From positions 1 to 46,025 of the forward strand of contig CALDKB010000015.1 in NCBI GenBank assembly GCA_937899245.1: DNA of 46,025 nt, given 5' to 3'. The notes under the pieces are model-generated. The model did no database searches. It saw only the letters and a list, made by a program, of their open reading frames with translations, and had not been told where the DNA came from. This DNA is from an uncultured Bacteroidales bacterium (GTDB lineage: Bacteria; Bacteroidota; Bacteroidia; Bacteroidales; ML635J-15). Below, piece after piece: positions 8,268-15,908 of this stretch. How positions within the stretch are numbered: position 1 is the stretch's first letter; every line of letters begins with the position of its first letter. The translations under genes and the position numbers were made by a program.

Positions 8268-9341
8268 TTATGCGTACAATTCTTCAAAAATCTTTCTCAG
8301 TTCCGGGCTTTCGCGGAGTTCCTGAAGTGTGAATTCTGCGTGGCCTCTGGTATAACCGTTACCCATAATCATGTTAACGTCAGCACCGATACCTTCAGCA
8401 CCAAGAGATGCCTTTGTGAAGCTTGTTGCCATTGAGAAGAAGTAAACAACACCGTCGTCCTTTGTGCAAAGAACAGCTGTCATTTCCTGATCTGGAACGT
8501 TAACGCAGTTGATTGTTACGTCAGCCATCTTACCGTCGGTAAGTTTAGCTACGAGTTCGTTAACCTGTACTGGAGTCATACCAGCAACGCTTTCAACAAC
8601 GTCACAGAAACCGAGGTCCTTAATACGCTGAGTTGACTTCTGGCTGTTAGCAAGACCGATAACCTTACCAGTTACACCAACGCGCTTCTTAGCTTCGTAG
8701 CAGCAAAGCATACCGCTCTTACCACCTGCACCAAGAATAACAACATTCTGGCCATACTGGCAAAGCTTTGCAGTTTGAGCTGGAGCACCAGCAACGTCTA
8801 ATGCGCTAAGAGCAAGTTTTTCTGGCATGTCAGTTGGGATCTTTGCGTAAATACCGCTTTCGAAAAGAATTGCCTTACCCTTGATGTCAACCTGGTCAAC
8901 GTCTGGACGGATAGCAAGGATTTCGTCGATACGAAGTGGAGTCAAAGAAAGAGAAACAAGAGTAGCGATACGATCACCTTCCTTAAGGTCGATCTTGCCC
9001 TTCAAAGCGTCACCAATCTTTTCAACCTTACCGAGAAGCATACCACCAGAACCTGTTCTTCTGTTGCGGTGCTTACCCTGAAGTTCAACGTTGAGGAACA
9101 TTTCCTTCTTGATTTCTTCCATTACCTTTTCTTCGCTTGCGCCTTCGCCTGCCTGCTGCTTAGCGTAGTTGTGAATGTCTGTGAATGATGCTGAGTCAAC
9201 ATTTAAAGTTTGTACATCGATCAAAATTTCGTTGTCATAGATTTCGTCCATGTTGTTGTCAAGCTTGTTAGCTGGCTGTGGAAGAACGCCCTTTGGTTCA
9301 ATAACGCGGTGTGTTCCGTACTTGTTACCTTTCTTTTGCAT
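8268..9341 (-). CDS. kdd: L-erythro-3,5-diaminohexanoate dehydrogenase
   Basis: This is a 357-residue protein. It begins GNKYGTHRVIEPKGVLPQPA, the N-terminal signature I associate with Kdd of lysine fermenters such as Fusobacterium and Porphyromonas. It has an alcohol-dehydrogenase-like domain and a Rossmann region with VVILGAGGKSGMLCCYEAKK near residue 205. Kdd oxidises 3,5-diaminohexanoate to 5-amino-3-oxohexanoate with NAD(P), in the fermentation of lysine to butyrate and acetate. The other pathway genes (kamA, kamD/E, kce, kal) are not in this window, so here it stands alone, divergent from an NSS amino-acid transporter. Codon use looks like that of a highly expressed gene (many AAG, GTT and ACC codons). 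A -7 box lies at 9402-9409. Confidence 0.85.
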   Translation of the reverse strand: MQKKGNKYGTHRVIEPKGVLPQPANKLDNNMDEIYDNEILIDVQTLNVDSASFTDIHNYAKQQAGEGASEEKVMEEIKKEMFLNVELQGKHRNRRTGSGGMLLGKVEKIGDALKGKIDLKEGDRIATLVSLSLTPLRIDEILAIRPDVDQVDIKGKAILFESGIYAKIPTDMPEKLALSALDVAGAPAQTAKLCQYGQNVVILGAGGKSGMLCCYEAKKRVGVTGKVIGLANSQKSTQRIKDLGFCDVVESVAGMTPVQVNELVAKLTDGKMADVTINCVNVPDQEMTAVLCTKDDGVVYFFSMATSFTKASLGAEGIGADVNMIMGNGYTRGHAEFTLQELRESPELRKIFEELYA

Positions 9342-9401
9342 TGTATTAAATGTTTTAAGTTTGTATTTTAATTAAAATCTCTACGTTTTTTCAAACGGGT
9401 G

Positions 9402-9409
9402 CAAAGGTA
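9402..9409 (-). promoter_or_regulatory. -7 promoter box of kdd
   Basis: On the minus strand TACCTTTG matches TAnnTTTG. No good TTTG lies at the -33 distance. The expected transcript has a leader of about 54 bases before the ATG at 9341. Confidence 0.5.
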
Positions 9410-9595
9410 GTGAATTTTTATTGAAAAAACTATAGGGACTGAGAAAAAAATAATCGATTGGCAAGTTGTTTTGTTGTTCAAATTTCTCGCTGTTGTTTGA
9501 TTGTCAGCAACGACGCAATGTATTTTGAAAAAATGTTATCGCATCATTTGTGTTTAAATTAGAATTTGTAATTTTAGCATTTCAAAATTTATAGT

Positions 9596-10957
9596 ATGGC
9601 AAATAAAGAAAGCAGAGGAAATTTTTCTGGTAAACTGGGCATAGTGGCTGTGGCGGCCGGTTCGGCTGTTGGGCTCGGAAATATATGGCGCTTCCCATAT
9701 ATCACAGGCGAAAACGGTGGCGGCGCTTTTATAATAATGTATTTGATTTTTGTATTTCTGATAGGTGTTCCAGTAATGTTGTCGGAATTCGCTATTGGAC
9801 GAAGTACAAACAGCAATCCATATGGTGCGTTCAAGAAATTGTCGCCAAAAGGTGGATGGAAATTCCTTGGGCTGATGGGAATTTTGGCTGCCGTACTAAT
9901 TTTTGCTTTCTACGGAACTGTTGCCGGATGGACTTTGGAATACATCAAGAAGGCGGCGTGCAACGAGTTTGCCGGTCAGGATGTAGTTGCTCTCGGACAG
10001 ATGTTTTCTGATTTTACTGCGCAACCGATTATGCCTATTGTTTGGCAGGTCGTTTTTGTGGCTTTAACTGCAATTGTGATTCTTGGCGGAGTGGAGAAAG
10101 GCATCGAAAAGGTCTGCAAGTTCCTGATGCCGTTGCTGCTGGTGCTGATTGTTGCGGTATGTGTGCGTGCTGTTACATTGCCAAATGCTGGTAAAGGTCT
10201 TGAATTCTTATTCAAACCAGATTGGAGTAGCTTGACTTTCAAGGGCGTGCTAATGGCATTGGGACAAGCTGCATTTTCTTTGAGCATTGGCATGGGCGCA
10301 ATGATAACATACGGTTCTTATATTAAAAAGGATACTCCGCTTGTCGGAACGGCCGTCGAAATTGCTACTTGCGATACAATTGTGGCTCTGTTGGGCGGTG
10401 TTATGGTTTTCCCAACTTTGGCGTTCCTTGGCGCCGAGTCGGTAGGTGGTCCTGGGTTGGTCTTCATCACTTTGCCTGCCGTTTTCGATGCAATGCCGGG
10501 CGGATATATTTTTGCAATTCTGTTCTTCGTTTTGCTCTCGGTAGCCGCTCTTACAAGCACTATCTCTTTGCTCGAGGTCGTTGTCGCTTTCTTGAAGGAG
10601 GAATTTGGAATCAGTAGAACTAAGTCAACCATTATTTCTTCGGCTATTATAATTTTCTTTGGAGTGTTCTGTACTTTGTCGTTCGGCGTTTTAAGCGACT
10701 TTACAATTTTCGGAAAGACGATTTTCGATTGCTTTGATTATCTTACTGCCAACATAATGCTAACTTTCGGCGCCTTGCTGATTGTTATATATGTGGGATG
10801 GCTGTTTGGTAAAAAACACTTTGTGGATGAACTTACAGCCGGAGGCAAGGGTAATGCCACCGTAGCAAAAATTATTTTGTTCATTGTTAAGTACATCGCA
10901 CCTATTGGAATCGGTGCAGTGGCAATCGGAACACTGGTGATAGGTGGAATTGTGTAA
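9596..10957 (+). CDS. neurotransmitter:sodium symporter (NSS) family transporter
   Basis: This is a 453-residue protein with about 11-12 hydrophobic helices. The first helix contains AAGSAVGLGNIWRFPYITGE, the unwound sodium/substrate site of NSS (SNF) transporters such as LeuT. ENGGGAFIIMYLIFVFLIGV and FAIGRSTNSNPYGAFKKLSP follow, also characteristic. Length matches bacterial members (440-460). These inner-membrane proteins use the sodium gradient to import amino acids or related amines. The specific substrate cannot be read. The gene is divergent from kdd, a lysine-catabolism gene, across 254 bases, so an amino-acid substrate connected to that pathway is a reasonable but unproven idea. Confidence 0.93.
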   Translation: MANKESRGNFSGKLGIVAVAAGSAVGLGNIWRFPYITGENGGGAFIIMYLIFVFLIGVPVMLSEFAIGRSTNSNPYGAFKKLSPKGGWKFLGLMGILAAVLIFAFYGTVAGWTLEYIKKAACNEFAGQDVVALGQMFSDFTAQPIMPIVWQVVFVALTAIVILGGVEKGIEKVCKFLMPLLLVLIVAVCVRAVTLPNAGKGLEFLFKPDWSSLTFKGVLMALGQAAFSLSIGMGAMITYGSYIKKDTPLVGTAVEIATCDTIVALLGGVMVFPTLAFLGAESVGGPGLVFITLPAVFDAMPGGYIFAILFFVLLSVAALTSTISLLEVVVAFLKEEFGISRTKSTIISSAIIIFFGVFCTLSFGVLSDFTIFGKTIFDCFDYLTANIMLTFGALLIVIYVGWLFGKKHFVDELTAGGKGNATVAKIILFIVKYIAPIGIGAVAIGTLVIGGIV

Positions 10958-11070
10958 CATTGACGCGTTTCTGTGGCTACGCCGTTTGATATGGTTTGTT
11001 ATCGCCCGCTGAGCTACTTGTACTGAGTATAGTCGAAAAAAGTCGAAGTGAGAATGACGTAATATCCTGC

Positions 11071-11110
11071 TTTTCAACCCTTCAACTTTTCAACCCTTCA
11101 ACTTTTCAAC
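11071..11110 (+). repeat. octamer tandem array
   Basis: Five perfect 8-base units alternate TTTTCAAC and CCTTCAAC (11071, 11079, 11087, 11095, 11103), followed by a decaying TTTTAATA. The array ends 9 bases before the ATG at 11120. Just upstream (about 11020-11050) lies CTTGTACTGAGTATAGTCGA and a second GTCGAAG. These look like the dispersed intergenic element (core CTGAGnnnAGTCGAAG) I have seen in many Bacteroidota genomes. Confidence 0.8.
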
Positions 11111-11119
11111 TTTTAATAT

Positions 11120-11689
11120 ATGACCTCCGTAAAACTCGAATCCTACAAAAAAGAAAAACTTACAATCAACATGCTTGCGGCGAATATTTTTTCGCTGGTG
11201 CTTTTTATCGTCGTGTTTGCTGCTTTCGGAATCTTATTCCTGGCAATTTATGGCAAAAATACCTTTGAAGCCAGTAATTATACACCTTTAGAATGTGTTT
11301 CGTTTCTTGTGCTTGCGATTGTTGGAATAGTTGCGCACGAGTTTGTCCACGGTATTTGCTGGTCGCAGTGCGTTGAAGGCGGCTGGAAGACGATAAAATT
11401 CGGTGTAATGTGGAAATCGCTTTCTCCATATTGCCATTGCAGCGAACCTATGAAAGTGCGTAACTACAAGTTTGGCGCTCTGGCTCCTTTGTTTGTGGTT
11501 GGCGTTATGCCAACTATAATCGCTTTGTTTGTCGGAAATTCTTTGCTTTTGCTTTTTGGAATGCTTTTTATTGCAGGAGCCGCAGGCGACATAATGGTTT
11601 GGTGGATTTTACGCAAGGAAAAATCCGACGACTATGTAGTGGATCATCCAAGTGAGGCTGGTTGCTGGATTTATCGTAAAATTGAATAG
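11120..11689 (+). CDS. DUF3267 putative membrane zinc metalloprotease
   Basis: This is a 189-residue membrane protein. After a charged N-terminus, two hydrophobic segments (about residues 18-45 and 57-72) lead into HEFVHGICW at residues 73-81. That is an HExxH zinc-protease motif within the membrane, as in DUF3267 proteins. Further helices (about 120-160) and the phrase AGDIMVWWILRK complete the family pattern. Substrate and cleavage activity are unknown. It follows an octamer repeat array that would fall in its leader or promoter, so expression could depend on repeat number. It is probably transcribed apart from yicC, which has its own -7 box. Confidence 0.85.
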   Translation: MTSVKLESYKKEKLTINMLAANIFSLVLFIVVFAAFGILFLAIYGKNTFEASNYTPLECVSFLVLAIVGIVAHEFVHGICWSQCVEGGWKTIKFGVMWKSLSPYCHCSEPMKVRNYKFGALAPLFVVGVMPTIIALFVGNSLLLLFGMLFIAGAAGDIMVWWILRKEKSDDYVVDHPSEAGCWIYRKIE

Positions 11690-11708
11690 AACGAATGCAG
11701 AAAAAAAT

Positions 11709-11716
11709 TATTTTTG
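11709..11716 (+). promoter_or_regulatory. -7 promoter box of yicC-gmk
   Basis: TATTTTTG matches TAnnTTTG and sits 24 bases before the yicC ATG. No good TTTG lies at the usual -33 distance; the nearest, ATTG at 11681-11684, is 24 bases away. Confidence 0.45.
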
Positions 11717-11740
11717 CAATTCGATTAAATAGAAATTGAA

Positions 11741-12619
11741 ATGATATACTCAATGACCGGATTCGGAAGGGAACTTCTTGAATTCAACGGAAAAAAAATT
11801 ACTATTGATATTAGAACGTTAAATTCTAAGTCGGCAGATATTTCAACGCGTATTCCAAACCTTTACAAGGAAAAGGACATTGATATCCGCCGTATGCTTT
11901 CGCAGTCGCTGCAGCGAGGTAAAATTGATTTTTCAATCAGCGTTGAAAACGTTCAGACAACCAATCCTATCAATAGTTCGGCGGTAATAGCTGCTTATAA
12001 GTCTTTTGTGGAAGATTGCCAGAAGAACAATGTGCAGATTTCTTTCTACGACAATAGCCTTTTGTCGTCGATGATTCGTATGCCAGAGTTGCAATTATGC
12101 TGTAACGAAGAACTTACCGATGAGGAATGGTCTGCAGTCGAAGGTGCAATTCAGAAGACTATCAAACATTGCTGCGAATATCGTAAGGAGGAGGGCCGAA
12201 TCTTGGAGAAGGATGTGCTTTCAAAGATTGATTCGATTTTATCGCTTCTTGAAAAAGTTCCTCAGTACGAGGCCGAACGTATTGCAGTTATTAAGGATAA
12301 GATTCGCCAGAGTTTAAACGAACTGAACCTAAACGATACGAATAGCGAAAACCGCTACGAACAGGAAATAATCTATTATCTCGAAAAGCTCGATATCAAT
12401 GAGGAGAAAGTTCGTCTTCGTAAGCACTGCGAATATTTTGTAGAGACGGCAAAGTCGGAAAACGATGCAGGACGTAAGCTCGGTTTCATAGCGCAGGAGA
12501 TGGGTCGCGAAATTAACACTCTCGGCTCGAAGGCTCATCATGCCGAAATGCAGAAAATTGTCGTTATGATGAAGGATGAACTTGAAAAGATAAAGGAACA
12601 GTCATTAAATATTTTGTAG
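11741..12619 (+). CDS. yicC: YicC family endoribonuclease
   Basis: This is a 292-residue protein beginning IYSMTGFGRE, the diagnostic YicC N-terminus, and continuing IDIRTLNSKSADISTRIPNL. The C-terminal half has the DUF1732 signature: RKHCEYFVETAKSENDAGRK, LGFIAQEMGREINTLGSKAH and an EKIKEQSLNIL tail. YicC is reported as an RNA-cleaving protein that affects small-RNA turnover. Its stop is followed after one base by gmk, an arrangement conserved in many bacteria. Length is normal and all conserved segments are present. Confidence 0.93.
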   Translation: MIYSMTGFGRELLEFNGKKITIDIRTLNSKSADISTRIPNLYKEKDIDIRRMLSQSLQRGKIDFSISVENVQTTNPINSSAVIAAYKSFVEDCQKNNVQISFYDNSLLSSMIRMPELQLCCNEELTDEEWSAVEGAIQKTIKHCCEYRKEEGRILEKDVLSKIDSILSLLEKVPQYEAERIAVIKDKIRQSLNELNLNDTNSENRYEQEIIYYLEKLDINEEKVRLRKHCEYFVETAKSENDAGRKLGFIAQEMGREINTLGSKAHHAEMQKIVVMMKDELEKIKEQSLNIL

Positions 12620-12620
12620 C

Positions 12621-13187
12621 ATGGAACCCAAGGTCGTAATATTTTCGGCGCCAAGTGGTGCTGGCAAGACAACGGTGGTAAAGCATTTGCTTGCAATGCC
12701 CGAATTCAATTTGAGCTTTTCTATTTCTGCATGCTCACGCAAGAAACGCGAGGGCGAGATTAATGGCAAGGACTATTATTTCCTTTCGGCAGACGAGTTT
12801 CGCAAGAAAATCGAAAACAATGAATTCCTAGAGTGGGAAGAAGTTTATGCCGATCATTTTTACGGTAGTCTAAAGTCTGAGGTTGAGAGACTCTCGGCAG
12901 AAGGCAAGGTGGTTGTTTTCGATGTGGATGTCAAGGGCGGACTTAACATCAAGAAATTCTATGGCAAGAACGCATTGGCCGTTTTTGTAAAGCCGCCATC
13001 AGTAGAGGTGCTCGAACAGCGTTTGCGCGGACGTTCAACCGACAGCGAGGATGCTATTCGTACCCGTGTCGACAAGGCGTTGTATGAGATTTCGTTTGCC
13101 GATAAGTTTGATGTTATCCTTGTCAACGACAAGCTCGATGAAACCTTTGCAAAAGCAGAAAAATTACTGGCTGATTTTCTTGGATAA
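12621..13187 (+). CDS. gmk: guanylate kinase
   Basis: This is a 188-residue protein. The P-loop SGAGKTT is at residues 12-18, followed by FSISACSRKKREGEINGKDY (the GMP-binding segment) and EFLEWEEVYADHFYGSLKSE. A lid-like arginine-rich stretch RLRGRSTDSEDAIRTRVDKA occurs near residue 133. It phosphorylates GMP to GDP with ATP in the cytoplasm. Length and motif order are standard. It is cotranscribed with yicC and closed by a terminator at 13212-13239. Confidence 0.95.
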   Translation: MEPKVVIFSAPSGAGKTTVVKHLLAMPEFNLSFSISACSRKKREGEINGKDYYFLSADEFRKKIENNEFLEWEEVYADHFYGSLKSEVERLSAEGKVVVFDVDVKGGLNIKKFYGKNALAVFVKPPSVEVLEQRLRGRSTDSEDAIRTRVDKALYEISFADKFDVILVNDKLDETFAKAEKLLADFLG

Positions 13188-13211
13188 TAGCATTTGAATT
13201 TGTTATGATAT

Positions 13212-13239
13212 AAGGCTGTGAAAATTACTTCACGGCCTT
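13212..13239 (+). terminator. intrinsic terminator after gmk
   Basis: An 11-bp stem (AAGGCTGTGAA / TTCACGGCCTT, one G-U pair) with a 6-base loop is followed by a T-rich tract. Confidence 0.85.
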
Positions 13240-13286
13240 TTTTATTTGTCACTCCAAAACATAGGTGTGGTTTTGCGGATTTTCAT

Positions 13287-13294
13287 TAAATTTG
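13287..13294 (+). promoter_or_regulatory. -7 promoter box of the cyclophilin/KAS-SDR operon
   Basis: TAAATTTG matches TAnnTTTG. It predicts transcription from about 13301 and supports the ATG at 13320 over earlier start codons. The -33 element is weak. Confidence 0.5.
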
Positions 13295-13319
13295 CATTTT
13301 GCAAAACATATATATGCAT

Positions 13320-14042
13320 ATGAAAAGGATATTGGCATTGGTTGCCTTGATTGTTATTTCGGCAACAGCATTTTCTCAATCGACCAAGGTGTTGATTGAA
13401 ACAACAAAGGGAAATATGACAGTTGTGTTGTACGATGATACACCATTGCATCGCGACAACTTTATAAAACTAGCCGAGAGTGGATATTACGACAGTTTGC
13501 TTTTCCATCGCGTGATAAAGAATTTCATGATTCAGGGTGGTGATCCGCAGTCGAAAAATGCTTCGCCGACAGCGCGTCTTGGTAATGGCGGTCCGGACTA
13601 TACTATTCCGGCAGAAATAGTTTATCCGACTCATTTTCACAAGAAAGGTGCCCTTGCCGCAGCCCGTACCGGCGATAATGTGAATCCGGAACGCAGAAGT
13701 TCTGGCTCGCAGTTCTATATTGTTCAGGGGCAGGTGTATACCGATATGAAACTCGACCAGTTTGAAAAGGCTTTGGGTAAAACTTTCACAACCAAGGAAC
13801 GTGATACTTATGCTACAATTGGAGGAACTCCTCATCTCGATAACCAATACACTGTTTTCGGCGAAGTCGTTGAAGGACTTGGTGTGGTCGATCGCATTGC
13901 CGAAGTTGAAACCCGTCCAGGCGACCGTCCTGTAGACGATGTTAGAATCTTGAAGATGAGTGTTGTAAAGGATATTCCGGCAGAAAAACCGGCTACAGAA
14001 AAAACAGCCAAGTCGAAAAAGCAGAAGGGTGGAAAGAAATAA
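13320..14042 (+). CDS. periplasmic cyclophilin-type peptidyl-prolyl isomerase
   Basis: This is a 240-residue protein from ATG 13320. The signal peptide MKRILALVALIVISATAFSQ is followed by the cyclophilin fold: VLIETTKGNMTVVLYDDTPL, the active-site FHRVIKNFMIQGGDP, RTGDNVNPERRSSGSQFYIV and YTVFGEVVEGLGVVDRIAEV. A lysine-rich tail (EKTAKSKKQKGGKK) closes it. It should catalyse prolyl cis-trans isomerisation during folding in the periplasm. An insert between SQFYIV and the final strands (about 30 residues) is usual in Bacteroidota members. The stop codon overlaps the next start by one base (TAATG), so it is translationally coupled to the first KAS-SDR gene; a functional link is not evident. Confidence 0.9.
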   Translation: MKRILALVALIVISATAFSQSTKVLIETTKGNMTVVLYDDTPLHRDNFIKLAESGYYDSLLFHRVIKNFMIQGGDPQSKNASPTARLGNGGPDYTIPAEIVYPTHFHKKGALAAARTGDNVNPERRSSGSQFYIVQGQVYTDMKLDQFEKALGKTFTTKERDTYATIGGTPHLDNQYTVFGEVVEGLGVVDRIAEVETRPGDRPVDDVRILKMSVVKDIPAEKPATEKTAKSKKQKGGKK

Positions 14043-15901
14043 TGGTTGACAGTTTTATTTTTTCCGGAACTGGTTTCGTAGTTGGAAAGTATGAAGTTTC
14101 TAATGACGAAATTTTAAAATATATCCGTATTGGCTATCTTGACGGCTTTAACGAGTCGCGAGCTGCAAAATCAGAGAATTTTGCCGCATACAAGGCAAAA
14201 AATCCAGAAGCAACGGCTTTCGACTATATGGCCGAGGCAAAGATGGGCTTTAAGACTCGTTTTCATGTTGTGCCTTTTCCTCCTTCGGCATCACAGTATA
14301 GGAATGCTGACAATACGCTGACATTGTGCGTCGGCGCAGTGCAAAAGGCACTTGCAAAAAGTAATCTTTCTGGTAACGACATCGACGCCTGGTTTGTTGG
14401 GACGGCGACGGCTCCCCAGCGAGCTCCGGGACTTGCCGAGTATGTGAAGTCTTATTTTTGCTCGGTTGACAATCAGGCGCCTTCTTTTTCGCTTACCTCG
14501 GCTTGCGTAGGTTTCAATTCTAATCTTGAGACGGCTTTGTCGTTCTTCAGTTCGCATCCTGAAGCCAGACATATTGTTGTGGCTCATTCGGAGGTTATGT
14601 CGGAATTGCTACTTGAAGAACATGATTTTGTTCCTTTTACAACCTTTGGCGATTCTGCGGCGGCCATCGTGCTAAGTAGGGTTGAGACTATTGAAAAATG
14701 CGGTGTCGTGGCAATTCGTAACAACGAGGACATTGCAATGCTCGATTTTCTTGGTGCCGATCATAATGGAAATTTATTCATGGAGCCGCGCGTGGTAAAA
14801 AGCCGTGCTGTGCCAAATATAACTTTTACAGCACAACAATTGCTCGCACAATGTGGCTGGACTATAGAAGATTTAGCTTTGTTTATCCCGCATCAGACAG
14901 GAAATGCAATTGTACATTCGGTGGCCGAAAATCTTGGAATTGACAGGTCGAAGGTTTATCAAGATGTACAAATAAATTATGGTAACTTGTCGGGTGCGTC
15001 AGTTCCTGCTTGTTTCGATTTGCTGATGTCGCAGGGAGCTTTCAAGCCTGGCGATAAGATTTTGACTGCTGTTGCTGGTTTGGGTGGCGAATTTGGTGGC
15101 TTTGCATACATAATGCCATCTGAAAAGTGCGATTTTATGCCATCGCTTGAACTAAGAGGCAAAACTTTAATGCTTACGGGTGCTTCTGGCGGTATTGGTC
15201 GCGAGATAGCACGTTCGGCTGCTCGTAAGGGCGCAGATTTGTTGCTGCTGTATAATTCAAACTCGCAGATAATAAACGATTTGAAAAATAGCATAGAGGC
15301 TGATTTCAACGTGAATGTCGATATAGAAAAAGTTGATTTGTCTGACAAAAAGCAGGTGGATAACTTGGTGTCGAAAATAGACAAAAAATATGGCGCTGTA
15401 GATTATCTGCTTAATACACATGCTGTTACGGGTAGTCTGTCGCGTGCAACAAAGGTCGATATTTCCGAGTTTGAGGAAGTGTCGAATATAAATTACGAGT
15501 CGATTTGCTATTTGTGCGAGTCGATGAAAGGATATGTTCGGGAAGCGGTTCTTATAACAGGTTCCGTTGGCGAGGATGCTCAGTTTGCTGGCTCGGCACC
15601 ATACGTGGTTTCAAAGCGCGCTTTGCGAGGCTTTGCGCGAGCTTTTGCAAATAAAATATACCATAAAGGTGTAAAATGCATTTATTACCTCCCCGGTTTA
15701 ATAGGAGCCGGTATGGTTTCAAAATTGGATGAATCGCAAATTCAGGCATCAATGATGGCTGTAAATCAGAAAGTTTTGACGCAAGTAGACGAAATTGCCG
15801 AAAGAATGGTTCTGTCAATGTGTCGTCTTAAGGTGCCCGATGTGCGGATTTCGTTTGAGGAAAAGCTTACGGTAATCAAGGACGTGTATCTAAATTATTG
15901 A
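14042..15901 (+). CDS. bifunctional ketoacyl-ACP synthase III / short-chain reductase fusion
   Basis: This is a 619-residue two-domain protein. Residues 1 to about 360 form a KAS III (FabH/DarB-like) domain with the full catalytic triad: Cys155 in SACVGFN, His284 in PHQTGN and Asn315 in YGNLSGASVP. Residues about 370-619 form an SDR reductase with the NAD(P)-binding TGASGGIG and the catalytic Ser508, Tyr521 and Lys525 (YVVSK). The fusion would condense an acyl starter with malonyl-ACP and then reduce the 3-keto group. It has no signal peptide. It is followed after 7 bases by a paralogue of the same build, and it overlaps the cyclophilin stop. The product is unknown; a specialised lipid or secondary metabolite is an inference. 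Confidence 0.85.
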   Translation: MVDSFIFSGTGFVVGKYEVSNDEILKYIRIGYLDGFNESRAAKSENFAAYKAKNPEATAFDYMAEAKMGFKTRFHVVPFPPSASQYRNADNTLTLCVGAVQKALAKSNLSGNDIDAWFVGTATAPQRAPGLAEYVKSYFCSVDNQAPSFSLTSACVGFNSNLETALSFFSSHPEARHIVVAHSEVMSELLLEEHDFVPFTTFGDSAAAIVLSRVETIEKCGVVAIRNNEDIAMLDFLGADHNGNLFMEPRVVKSRAVPNITFTAQQLLAQCGWTIEDLALFIPHQTGNAIVHSVAENLGIDRSKVYQDVQINYGNLSGASVPACFDLLMSQGAFKPGDKILTAVAGLGGEFGGFAYIMPSEKCDFMPSLELRGKTLMLTGASGGIGREIARSAARKGADLLLLYNSNSQIINDLKNSIEADFNVNVDIEKVDLSDKKQVDNLVSKIDKKYGAVDYLLNTHAVTGSLSRATKVDISEFEEVSNINYESICYLCESMKGYVREAVLITGSVGEDAQFAGSAPYVVSKRALRGFARAFANKIYHKGVKCIYYLPGLIGAGMVSKLDESQIQASMMAVNQKVLTQVDEIAERMVLSMCRLKVPDVRISFEEKLTVIKDVYLNY

Positions 15902-15908
15902 TTTAAAG

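Noticed and set aside
9976..10293. 105-codon minus-strand frame inside the NSS transporter gene
   Set aside because: It is a shadow of the transporter on the opposite strand, with low-complexity composition and no recognised motif.
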